In this document: positions 29,001-35,882 of the stretch, piece after piece
How positions within the stretch are numbered: the stretch's first letter is position 1
How the letters are laid out: each line of letters opens with the position of its first letter
Assembly (NCBI GenBank): GCA_900315245.1
Contig: OMYJ01000014.1
Location: 1 to 64,000 of the forward strand
DNA from: an uncultured Bacteroidales bacterium
Lineage (GTDB): Bacteria > Bacteroidota > Bacteroidia > Bacteroidales > WCHB1-69
DNA: 64,000 nt
Direction of reading: 5' to 3'
Made by a program: the position numbers and the translations under genes
Notes under the pieces: model-generated
The model's input: the letters and a program-made list of their open reading frames with translations, nothing else
What the model was told of the DNA's origin: nothing
Databases searched by the model: none

Positions 29001-29206
29001 AGGGCGGCGTATGGTGGGTGGAAAGTCCCCGAGATGCCGCCAACTGCTTCTTCTTCAGTCGCTTCCCGCAAGGCACCATCGTGCTGGAATACGATGTTTT
29101 TGCCACTCAGACCGGCGACTTCTCCGCCGGTGCCACCACCGTGGAGTGTATGTACGCACCGGAGTACCGCGCACAGGGCAGCGGAGTGAGGGTGACGGTG
29201 CGGTAG
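23066..29206 (+). CDS. Alpha-2-macroglobulin family protein with a TonB-plug-like insert
   Basis: A 2046-residue exported protein. The signal peptide spans 1-25 (AVTGSHAQ) and has no lipobox, unlike the E. coli homologue. Family features are the MG2 entry DRTLYRPGQTVHFKYIL (about residue 570), repeated MG beta domains, the MG10-like FVETAFFYPNLHPDDSGRVQIDFTLPDQYTGWEF, the thioester motif CNEQ (Cys1503-Gln1506), and the helical thioester domain. These proteins trap proteases in the periplasm through the thioester. Between about 1165 and 1240 lies a segment reading NEVVVAWEPP ... GRSVAEALTSLDGVASEDG..TSVRGNRSDGPVTIVDGVRTD. It looks like a short TonB-receptor plug. A GTAGAGACG palindrome (27195-27222) is inserted in frame. 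No penicillin-binding protein gene is adjacent. Confidence 0.92.
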   Translation: MNNRHILNILLLMAALFAVTGSHAQTRPDSRSFEHLWTLYDGIPQRHLRSQQAMLDTIAWKAEAEHNAYHRFIANHKRLLLNRLFGDKSVQQSAMWLDSLRRDNAAARWDDRDSMVYQSLYHYLIGLMLYPSRPADPDATTLQEADFRNMAEWSAENYREVAKRHFFACFDAMPRDVPILTHRWDFLLETVPETRHLRPTLNDVLYQSCIRMVGDKEPELAIALIDEAMAAHTERNILIDYEVQRLHYRFPKVDEDVYTSACWKTLDSLEKAYGPDLTFDYERGVLLAAAEQIVDRETDYKSHAIDYFNQVLKQCGTEPYADAVLKMYAQNAAYYLETLTLPSTSLLDAHTDLTLGHKLRIPIQYRNLETLYVSVYTTSPITTSEYDEYGSSEDYYSSRYKNYNVDTSLLSKVPVFQQRFDLDSSDRSRFSTTELWVDSLPVGNYQFCFHTRPELDVTGALMTARFRVTRLKLANWNAGKKRFVAVNDRRTGEPLRKLRVRSHRPHALYSNRFGEIPYSDNLFGFIYMESNISVFDQKAEYSVMDELASSAVYRPIRHGHRCQYNPQLFTDRTLYRPGQTVHFKYILSKKGKAVKNKRVLAILERTNAASDTLELVTSEYGSVSGEFSLPQTVGKYTLRVFCLDQSPKGGKRYMRTCSGKSATIEVAEYKLPTFKVKLEPDSQQVAAGDTLPIRGTVTALNGLPIANAAVALHIQAKGEAKTRLIEVYTERDGRFEYRYPVGPFSYMLEIEAIVTDLNGETHRDESSVWIPDKMLTVSISKDDDVDLSLADTARWLVKAVNHNGILQPVPMNIRVVRLQAPDEYRIPAFERKPLYWHPMHSEAEYAREFPHLTFDPHANNPDSWPGLDTVYKTVETMVPDSILKINVRNWEAGNYLLLVECVDKSGKTASAKRHFTVNRSNDSDFRPYQPIRATFVSVPERLGEPLTLSVGSCLRNAVAICDVYQGERKLKTLRIPLDKEQRTVTVKTHRGGKRNLSFCARIVKDDQLHKVIRDTLLPLDARYIERVNKRYRKLIMNAKLTHYRDVSEPGSNEHWEITLTDGDSKSVRQAELLAWMIDGSLYELGMRKADYGQHYYPQRFSVPRKIRQSLTPYMPNRCYDLSDAYSDYTCYNKGTASKTALRYEKVQSPMPRYIYYQDNTTSNELNEVVVAWEPPVFSMDMTPAMARLSGENIRTTAGRSVAEALTSLDGVASEDGTMTSVRGNRSDGPVTIVDGVRTDSAPEIEIVETVTEPTLSPDVTPRSNFVETAFFYPNLHPDDSGRVQIDFTLPDQYTGWEFYAFGHTKDMRIKSVTALLQSRRTLMLQSNAPRFFREGDTLTLRAKVTNRSESDLAGTVTVEFFNAEDGQPVEMVINDDGRDVPWRVSTDGKSQFSVPAGASKSVQFRIIVPEGIPAIGYRMVARAGNYGDGEENLLPVLPNRMLVTESCPFVVPAGSDTAVTFRRYRTHSTPTMQPLSYTVEATTNPAWLAIRALPYLMRYPYDCNEQTFSKLFAAATVQHALAQNPGLREVLDRWLSDTVNNALTSPLLKNESLQSMLMEETPWLRDAQIESQQRIETAKLFADENLQRALDKSFNKLQNNQLLGGGWDWYGHWSYSPYITDHLVAGFYKLQRMGITVKNADKMLERAIRATDRYQEERYQAYLKRLEKDPKATFYFSEEDFHYLYARTFAPFDSVWLSKPYVQNLNTRMMEDLDKAKFTRQAEVALVLYRIGKVKEAKDIMETIRQQAVIDSEKGMYWRKEYSGYYYRWYEAPIERQALLIEAFTEISPREDELTMMKQWLLMQKEGNSWNSTKATAEAVYALLLGAPADLLQPAATVVTVGGEEITTTEAARAEAGIGYLQRVWKSETMTPALADINVRTDGTHPTFGAAYWQYLEVPDKVEATGSGLSVRRTLYHQPAVGDGKTAAPVTTDNPVRLGERITVKIVITSDRDLEYVQVKDPRAAAFEPVNIHEREGNQGGVWWVESPRDAANCFFFSRFPQGTIVLEYDVFATQTGDFSAGATTVECMYAPEYRAQGSGVRVTVR
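27195..27222. repeat. GTAGAGACG...CGTCTCTAC palindrome inside a coding region
   Basis: A 28-base inverted repeat with arms GTAGAGACG(T/C)GCC and a CATGG-like centre. It is translated as part of GRDVPWRVST in the macroglobulin. Its relatives at 32489 and 51765 are intergenic or at a gene end. Confidence 0.85.
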
Positions 29207-29231
29207 GTGTACCTTAAACCATTAAAAATCG

Positions 29232-29239
29232 TATTTTTG
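29232..29239 (+). promoter_or_regulatory. -7 box TATTTTTG
   Basis: TAnnTTTG match 25 bases before the YbjQ-family gene. Confidence 0.7.
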
Positions 29240-29264
29240 CACTCTAATCTTAAAACCAACCATT

Positions 29265-29585
29265 ATGATTTTAACCACCACACCTACAATTGAAGGAAAA
29301 CAGATTGTAAACTATCATGGCGTCGTGTTTGGCGAGGTCATCACCGGCGTCAATTTCGTGAAGGACTTCTTCGCGGGAGTCCGCAACCTTGTGGGCGGCC
29401 GCTCCGGTTCCTACGAGGACGAGCTGATGAAGGCTCGCGAAAATGCATTGCGAGAAATGGAGCAGCGCGCTATGGAGAAAGGCGCCAACGCCGTGGTCGG
29501 CATTGACCTCGACTACGAGGTGCTGGGCGAGAACAACGGCATGTTGATGGTCACCGCGTCAGGAACAGCCGTGACCGTGGGGTAA
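29265..29585 (+). CDS. YbjQ/UPF0145 family protein
   Basis: A 106-residue cytoplasmic protein of the YbjQ (DUF74) family. Recognisable strings are [36 protein letters not shown], the [33 protein letters not shown] helix-strand, and the C-terminal VTASGTAV. Members form ring-shaped pentamers and have been suggested to bind metals, but the function is not established. It has its own promoter and appears monocistronic. Confidence 0.9.
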   Translation: MILTTTPTIEGKQIVNYHGVVFGEVITGVNFVKDFFAGVRNLVGGRSGSYEDELMKARENALREMEQRAMEKGANAVVGIDLDYEVLGENNGMLMVTASGTAVTVG

Positions 29586-29683
29586 TGTCGGCGAATTAAG
29601 CGAATTTTGCGAAGGATTTTATACCTTGTTCGTGACTTTGAAAAAAAGTTCACGTTCATATTTATTTGTACCCACATTTTTTG

Positions 29684-29691
29684 TATTTTCG
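29684..29691 (+). promoter_or_regulatory. Possible -7 box TATTTTCG of ppdK
   Basis: One mismatch to TAnnTTTG, 43 bases before the ATG. Confidence 0.5.
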
Positions 29692-29734
29692 CGGCCGTTT
29701 TTAGAGAAATTTTTTTATTCAAAACTGTTTGAAA

Positions 29735-32458
29735 ATGACGAATAACAATGTGAAGTATGTCTATACTTTTGGCGGAAAAAAGGCCGAAGGTAAAGCGGAC
29801 ATGAAGAATCTTTTGGGCGGTAAAGGCGCCAACTTGGCTGAAATGTGTTTGCTGGGCTTGCCCGTTCCGGCTGGTCTGACCATCACTACGGAATGCTGCA
29901 CGGCTTATTATGCCAACAACTGCCAACTCCCTGCAGGCCTCATGGATGAGGTTTGGGCTGGTATGAAGAACGTGGAGAACATTATGGGCCTCAAATACGA
30001 CGACGCCGAGAACCCGCTTCTCGTTTCCTGTCGTTCCGGCGCCCGCAGCTCCATGCCCGGCATGATGGACACCGTCCTCAACATCGGTCTGAGCTCCAAA
30101 ACCATCCCCGGACTCATCAAGAAGACCAACAACCCCCGTTTCGTGTATGACTCCTATCGTCGTCTCATTATGATGTACGCTGACGTCGTGATGGAGAAAT
30201 CCGAAGGCATTGAGCCCGCCGACGGCAAGGGTATCCGCAAACAACTGGATGACATGCTTGACGCTTTCAAGGCCGCCAAGGGTTACAAGAGCGACACCGA
30301 AATTACTGCCGATGAGCTCAAGGTTTTGGCCGAGAATTTCAAGGCAAAGGTGAAAGAGGTGCTCGGTACTGAATTCCCTGATGACGCGAGAGCTCAGATG
30401 GAAGGCGGCATCAAGGCCGTGTTCAAGAGCTGGAACGGCAAGAAAGCTATTGCTTACCGTCGTATCGAGGGTATTCCCGATGATTGGGGTACTGCCGTCA
30501 ACGTGCAAGCCATGGTGTTCGGAAACATGGGCGACAATTCCGCTACTGGTGTGGCTTTCACCCGTAACCCTGCCACTGGCGACAACCAGTTCTACGGTGA
30601 ATGGTTGATCAACGCCCAAGGTGAAGACGTGGTGGCCGGTATCCGCACCCCGAACCCGCTGAACGACGACACCAAGAACGAACAGAACAAGCATCTCGCC
30701 TCTATGCAGGAACTGATGCCTGAAACCTATAAGGAACTCTGCGACATCCGCAACATCCTGGAAAAGAACTACAAGGATATGCTGGATATCGAGTTCACCA
30801 TTCAAGAGGGCAAACTTTTCATGCTGCAGTGCCGTGTCGGTAAACGTACCGGTGTGGCTGCCATGACTATGGCCCTCGACATGTTGCACGAAGGTCTCAT
30901 CGACGAGAAGGAAGTGGTGCTCCGCGTGGCTCCCGCCCAACTCGACGAGCTGCTGCACCCGATTCTGGATGCCGCTGACGAGAAGAGGCACACCGTCATC
31001 GCGAAGGGTCTGCCCGCAGGTCCTGGCGGCGCCGTCGGTAAAATCGCCTTCGACAGCGAAACTTCTATGGCTTACACGGCCAAGAAGATCAAGAACATCC
31101 TCGTTCGTGAGGAAACCAACCCTGAAGATGTGGAGGGTATGCGTGCCGCTACCGGCATCCTGACCGCCCGCGGCGGTATGACCTCTCACGCTGCCCTCGT
31201 GGCTCGTGGTTGGGGCAAGTGCTGCATCGTCGGTTGCGACGCTATCAAGATCGACATGAACGCTCGCACCGTCTCCATCGATGGCAAGACCTTCAAGGAA
31301 GGCGATATCCTCAGCTTGAACGGCTCCAAGGGTTGGGTCTATGGAGAGGAAGTCAAGATGATTGACGCCACCGAGAATCCTCTGTTCCAAGAGTTTATGG
31401 CTCTCGTTGACAAATACCGCACCATGGGTGTCCGCACCAACGCCGACACGCCGGAAGATGCTCAGAACGCCGTCAACTTCGGCGCCGAGGGTATTGGTCT
31501 GTTCCGTATCGAGCACATGTTCTACGGCAAGAACAGCGAGAAACCTCTCGAGAAACTGCGCAACATGATCCTTTCTGACACGAAGGAAGAGCGCGTGGCT
31601 GCTCTCGACGAGCTGGAACCCTACATCAAGGAAGCCGCTAAGGGCACGTTGAAGGTTTTGGACGGCAAACCGCTGACCTTCCGCTTGATGGATCCCCCGT
31701 TGCATGAGTTCGTCCCGCAAACCGAGGACAAACAACGTGAAGTCGCCAAAGAGCGCGGTCTCACTTACGAAGAAATCAAGAAGCGCATCGATGCTTTGCA
31801 CGAAGTGAACCCGATGATGGGTCTCCGTGGTGTGCGTCTTGGCATCGTGTATCCGGAAATCACCGAAACGCAGTTCCGTGCCCTGTTCCAGGCCACCGCT
31901 GAACTGATGAACGAAGGTCACGATCCGCACCTCGAAATCATGGTGCCCCTGACCATCAACGTCAACGAGCTGAAACACCAGAAAGCCATCGCCGACCGCG
32001 TGAAAGCTGAGGTCGAGGCTAAGTTCAACGTGAAGATTGAATACCTCTTCGGCACGATGATCGAGATCCCGCGCGCAACGCTCGTGGCTGACAAGATCGC
32101 TGAAGTGGCACAGTTCTTCAGTTTCGGCACCAACGACCTGACGCAAATGACGTTCGGCTTCTCCCGCGACGACGTGAATGCTATCGTCCACGAGTACGTT
32201 GATCAGAAGATCATCCCCGCTGACCCGTTCAACACCCTCGACCAGGAAGGTGTCGGTCAACTGGTGAAGCTCGGTGTGGAGCGTGGTCGCAGCACCCGCA
32301 ACAACCTCAAGTGCGGTGTCTGCGGTGAGCACGGTGGCGATCCCGCATCTGTGGAGTTCTTCTTCAAGAGCGGTCTGAACTACGTTTCCTGCTCTCCGTT
32401 CCGCGTGCCCGTGGCCCGTTTGGCTGCCGCGCAGGCTGCGATCAAAGCCGGAAAATAA
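29735..32458 (+). CDS. ppdK: Pyruvate, phosphate dikinase
   Basis: It interconverts pyruvate + ATP + Pi and PEP + AMP + PPi; in anaerobic Bacteroidota it serves glycolysis or gluconeogenesis. It has 907 residues with the standard order. An ATP-grasp nucleotide domain comes first (LLGGKGANLAEM, VSCRSGARSSMPGMMDTVLNIG). The phosphohistidine swivel domain follows (GGMTSHAALVARGWGKCC, His485). The PEP-binding TIM barrel is last (GIGLFRIEHMF, GLRGVRLG, MIEIPRA, FGTNDLTQM, CGVCGEHGGDP). The ATG at 29735 is used; the TTG two codons earlier is unnecessary. Strong codon bias suggests high expression. A GTAGAGACG hairpin lies 30 bases downstream and may help end transcription. Confidence 0.97.
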   Translation: MTNNNVKYVYTFGGKKAEGKADMKNLLGGKGANLAEMCLLGLPVPAGLTITTECCTAYYANNCQLPAGLMDEVWAGMKNVENIMGLKYDDAENPLLVSCRSGARSSMPGMMDTVLNIGLSSKTIPGLIKKTNNPRFVYDSYRRLIMMYADVVMEKSEGIEPADGKGIRKQLDDMLDAFKAAKGYKSDTEITADELKVLAENFKAKVKEVLGTEFPDDARAQMEGGIKAVFKSWNGKKAIAYRRIEGIPDDWGTAVNVQAMVFGNMGDNSATGVAFTRNPATGDNQFYGEWLINAQGEDVVAGIRTPNPLNDDTKNEQNKHLASMQELMPETYKELCDIRNILEKNYKDMLDIEFTIQEGKLFMLQCRVGKRTGVAAMTMALDMLHEGLIDEKEVVLRVAPAQLDELLHPILDAADEKRHTVIAKGLPAGPGGAVGKIAFDSETSMAYTAKKIKNILVREETNPEDVEGMRAATGILTARGGMTSHAALVARGWGKCCIVGCDAIKIDMNARTVSIDGKTFKEGDILSLNGSKGWVYGEEVKMIDATENPLFQEFMALVDKYRTMGVRTNADTPEDAQNAVNFGAEGIGLFRIEHMFYGKNSEKPLEKLRNMILSDTKEERVAALDELEPYIKEAAKGTLKVLDGKPLTFRLMDPPLHEFVPQTEDKQREVAKERGLTYEEIKKRIDALHEVNPMMGLRGVRLGIVYPEITETQFRALFQATAELMNEGHDPHLEIMVPLTINVNELKHQKAIADRVKAEVEAKFNVKIEYLFGTMIEIPRATLVADKIAEVAQFFSFGTNDLTQMTFGFSRDDVNAIVHEYVDQKIIPADPFNTLDQEGVGQLVKLGVERGRSTRNNLKCGVCGEHGGDPASVEFFFKSGLNYVSCSPFRVPVARLAAAQAAIKAGK

Positions 32459-32488
32459 TCGTTGGATTTGATAATCCCGTAATATGTT

Positions 32489-32517
32489 GTAGAGACGTGC
32501 CGTTGGCGCGTCTCTAC
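32489..32517. repeat. GTAGAGACG...CGTCTCTAC palindrome downstream of ppdK
   Basis: A 29-base inverted repeat with 9-bp outer arms. It is followed by GGTTGTTTT, so it could also act as a weak terminator. Confidence 0.8.
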
Positions 32518-32600
32518 GGTTGTTTTAAAGGGTGGGTGTAGCCTGAATCGGATGCCTCTTTGATTGGAAAATTCTGTGCGCACGGTATCGCAATCTTTCT

Positions 32601-32608
32601 TATCTTTG
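32601..32608 (+). promoter_or_regulatory. -7 box TATCTTTG of the defence island
   Basis: Perfect TAnnTTTG, 47 bases before the restriction-modification gene. It is the only clear box before the first two island genes. Confidence 0.7.
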
Positions 32609-32654
32609 CGGCGAGAAATCGTGTCCTGGAAAGGAATACATAAAAGATTGAATT

Positions 32655-35600
32655 ATGCTGTTTCAGAAAAATATCGTCCGAAAATATCTTGCCGCACTGC
32701 CGAAGGAGCAGACAAACGAGGCTTGGAGCCAATACCAGCAATACTTTCTCAACCCCGCCATCCAGCAGAACATCCTCCAGTCGAAGGAGGAGCAGTTTCA
32801 GGAGGGCTTTTTGAGAGAACTGTTCGTGAAAGTTTTGGGCTATACGCTCAATCCTTCTCCCGACTATAATTTGATAACCGAACAGAAAAATGAGGCCAAC
32901 TCTAAGAAAGCCGATGGTGCTATACTTTTGGAAGGAAAGGTCATCGGCATCATCGAACTGAAAGACCACAAAACCACCGACCTTGCGAAGATTGAGGCGC
33001 AGGCCTTCGGCTATAAGAGCCAGCACGTAGGCACTCGGATGGTTATCATCTCCAATTTTGAGAAGTTGCGCCTCTATATCGACAACGCAGTGGAACACCG
33101 CGAATGGAATCTCTTCTCGCTGACCGAGGACGAGTTTCGCGAGCTGTATCTCTGTCTCGCATGGCCGCAGGTGAAAACGGGTGTCGCCATGCAGATGAAG
33201 GGCGAATCGGTGTCAAACGAGGACCAAATCACCAAATCGCTCTACAAAGACTACTCCGAGTTCAAGCGCGTGCTCTTCGCAGATATTGTGGAGCGCAATC
33301 CCGATTACGACAAGCTGCTGCTCTTCAAAAAGACACAGAAACTGCTTGATCGCCTGCTGTTCATCTTCTTTGCGGAGGATTGCGGACTGCTGCCGCCCAA
33401 TTCGATGATGCAGATTATCGACCAGTGGGAGAAGCTGAAGGAGATGGACGAATACCGTCCGTTTTACGACCGCGTGAAGAAGTATTTCGGCTATATGAAT
33501 ACCGGATTCAAGGGCAAGAAATACGAGATTTTCGCCTACAACGGCGGTCTCTTCAAGCCCGACGAGGTGCTCGACAATATCATCATCTCCGACGAGCCCT
33601 TGGTGGAACACACCAAACGGCTCTCTACCTACGATTTCGAGAGCGAGGTAGATGTGAACATTCTCGGACATATTTTTGAGAACTCCCTCTCCGAGATTGA
33701 GGAGGTGACGCAGCAGATCAAGGAGGAGGCGCTTCCAAGCATGGAGAGCAAAACCACCTCCAAACGCAAGCAGGACGGTGTATTCTACACCCCGCAATAC
33801 ATCACGAAATACATTGTGGAGAACACCGTGGGTCGTCTCTGTGCCGAGAAGAAATCGGAATTGGGGATTGTGGACGAAGAGTATTTCTCCGACCAGAAAC
33901 GCCAGAAACAGACCCGCAAACGCCTGATGGAGCAGCTGCAACAATATCGCGAGTGGCTGTTGCAGATCACCATCTGCGACCCCGCTTGCGGCAGTGGAGC
34001 CTTCCTGAACGCCGCCCTAAAGTTCCTGATGAACGAGCACAGGCTCATTGACGAGATGGAGGCTAAGGTGACGGGCGCAAACATTGTTTTTCAAAACGTG
34101 GAGAACAGCATTTTGGAGAACAACCTTTTTGGGGTTGATATCAACGAGGAGAGCGTAGAGATTGCCCAGTTAGCTCTCTGGCTGCGCACAGCCAAGCCCC
34201 ACCGCAAGCTCAACACGCTGAACCAGAACATCAAATGCGGCAACTCTCTCATCAGCGACCCCGCCATTGCCGGCGACAAAGCCTTCAACTGGCAGGAGCA
34301 GTTCCCGAAGGTGTTCGAAAAAGGTGGGTTTGATGTGGTAATCGGGAACCCGCCGTATTTGCGTGTGCAGGGCTTGCGTGAAAACTTTGAAAAGGAATCA
34401 AAATATTACGAGCAACACTATGCCTCTGCAACAGAACGGTTCGATTTTTATGTGTTGTTTGTGGAACGTGCTTTTTCGCTGCTGAATAATAATGGTTTAA
34501 TGTCATTCATTCTTCCGCATAAGTTTATAAATGCTAGTTTTGGTATTGGAATACGGAAATTCATCTATGACAACAAGGCCTTGAAATTCTTGATACACTT
34601 TGGATCAGAACAGGTCTTTGAAGACGCTAGTGTATATACTTGTTTAATTGGACTTTCGAAATGTGAAAATCGAGAATTTGAATTTGCAAAGATTGCTCCT
34701 AAGGAATTGAACAATTCTATTGAGATCGAAAGCATTCCAGAAGACCACTTGTCGGACTCCAAAAAATGGAATATCTCTTCTGAAAACGATGCCGTTGTAT
34801 TAGATAAAATAAATAAAATGCCGTTTATGGTTAAAGATGTTTTTAAAGGAATATTTCAAGGCATTGTTAGTGGTGACAATAAAGCATTCTATTTGTATGA
34901 TTGCATTGAAGAAGAAAACTACATAGAAGGTTTTTCACAGGTTTCAAATTCAAGAATTATAATTGAACGCGATATTTGCAAGCCTATATTTACAGGGAAA
35001 ACAATATCAAGATACAACTTGATAGATAAGAAGGAGTTTTTGATTTATCCATACCATCTGCAAAACGAAAAAACTGTATTTTACAACGAAACTGAATTAG
35101 AAAAGAACTTTCCAAAGTGCTTTGATTATTTTCAATCCATTAAAGAACGTCTTGAAAATCGCGGAACGGCATCAATGTCATATCCAATATGGTATGCATT
35201 ATGGAATGCGAGAAATATTCAGAATTTAAGTGCAAAAAAAATTTTTACGCCTGACATTTGTTTCGGTTCATCTATGTGTTTTGATGAAGTGGGCAGATTG
35301 CATAATGATACTTCATACGGATTAATTCTAAAAGAGCCTAGTGATGAAATCTATAAGGCTTACTTGGCTATTTTCAATTCTAAAATCACTTGGTATTTTT
35401 TGACGAAAACAGGAACGGAATTAAGGGGCGGATATTTTAGATTTAAAACAAAATACCTAGAGCCGTTTCCATTACCCGACTTGTATTTAATGGAGAACAA
35501 AATCTACGCGGATGGTTTGTTTGTTTTGTCAGAACAAATGCTCTCCCTCAATTCCCAGCTTCAGCAGAAGCGCAGCCGTTTCCTACGCCGTTTGCAGGAG

Positions 35601-35864
35601 AACTTCGAGGGTGTGAAAATCACGGGTATCTTGGAGACATTCGACACATTGTCATTTGCGGTCTTCGTGAAAGAACTAAAGAAGCAAAAGATCAAACTTA
35701 CCCTCCCACAGCAGGACGAATGGGAGGACTACTTCAGCCAGTACAAGGCCGAGTGCAACAGCCTTTCGGAGCAGATTGCTGAAACGGACAAAAAGATTGA
35801 CGGGCTGGTGTATGAGTTGTATGGGTTGACGGAAGAGGAGATAAAGGTGGTGGAAGGTAAGTAA
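32655..35864 (+). CDS. Type IIG restriction-modification enzyme (Eco57I-like, single chain)
   Basis: A 1069-residue fusion of nuclease, methyltransferase and recognition domain. The N-terminal nuclease has the type I HsdR-N-like pattern KKADGAIL...GIIELKDHK, with Asp87, Glu101 and Lys103 as the PD-(D/E)xK residues. A helical connector follows. The N6-adenine methyltransferase has motif I DPACGSGAF (442-450) and motif IV NPPY (565-568). Residues about 575-960 form the TaqI-like target recognition domain. A Leu/Gln-rich helical tail ends the protein. Base composition changes sharply: both flanks are GC-rich like the host, whereas about 34380-35530 is AT-rich, which suggests exchange of the recognition domain. 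The next gene starts 18 bases later. Confidence 0.9.
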   Translation: MLFQKNIVRKYLAALPKEQTNEAWSQYQQYFLNPAIQQNILQSKEEQFQEGFLRELFVKVLGYTLNPSPDYNLITEQKNEANSKKADGAILLEGKVIGIIELKDHKTTDLAKIEAQAFGYKSQHVGTRMVIISNFEKLRLYIDNAVEHREWNLFSLTEDEFRELYLCLAWPQVKTGVAMQMKGESVSNEDQITKSLYKDYSEFKRVLFADIVERNPDYDKLLLFKKTQKLLDRLLFIFFAEDCGLLPPNSMMQIIDQWEKLKEMDEYRPFYDRVKKYFGYMNTGFKGKKYEIFAYNGGLFKPDEVLDNIIISDEPLVEHTKRLSTYDFESEVDVNILGHIFENSLSEIEEVTQQIKEEALPSMESKTTSKRKQDGVFYTPQYITKYIVENTVGRLCAEKKSELGIVDEEYFSDQKRQKQTRKRLMEQLQQYREWLLQITICDPACGSGAFLNAALKFLMNEHRLIDEMEAKVTGANIVFQNVENSILENNLFGVDINEESVEIAQLALWLRTAKPHRKLNTLNQNIKCGNSLISDPAIAGDKAFNWQEQFPKVFEKGGFDVVIGNPPYLRVQGLRENFEKESKYYEQHYASATERFDFYVLFVERAFSLLNNNGLMSFILPHKFINASFGIGIRKFIYDNKALKFLIHFGSEQVFEDASVYTCLIGLSKCENREFEFAKIAPKELNNSIEIESIPEDHLSDSKKWNISSENDAVVLDKINKMPFMVKDVFKGIFQGIVSGDNKAFYLYDCIEEENYIEGFSQVSNSRIIIERDICKPIFTGKTISRYNLIDKKEFLIYPYHLQNEKTVFYNETELEKNFPKCFDYFQSIKERLENRGTASMSYPIWYALWNARNIQNLSAKKIFTPDICFGSSMCFDEVGRLHNDTSYGLILKEPSDEIYKAYLAIFNSKITWYFLTKTGTELRGGYFRFKTKYLEPFPLPDLYLMENKIYADGLFVLSEQMLSLNSQLQQKRSRFLRRLQENFEGVKITGILETFDTLSFAVFVKELKKQKIKLTLPQQDEWEDYFSQYKAECNSLSEQIAETDKKIDGLVYELYGLTEEEIKVVEGK

Positions 35865-35882
35865 ACAACAACGCAAATTGTT

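Noticed and set aside
29513..32332. A 939-codon open frame on the minus strand across ppdK
   Set aside because: It mirrors the biased codons of ppdK, shows no family motifs, and has no promoter or start context. The plus-strand gene is unambiguous.
32655..35864. Type I HsdR or BREX PglX assignment for the restriction-modification gene
   Set aside because: No helicase motifs and no separate HsdM/HsdS or BREX genes are present. Nuclease, methyltransferase and recognition domain are in one chain, as in type IIG.
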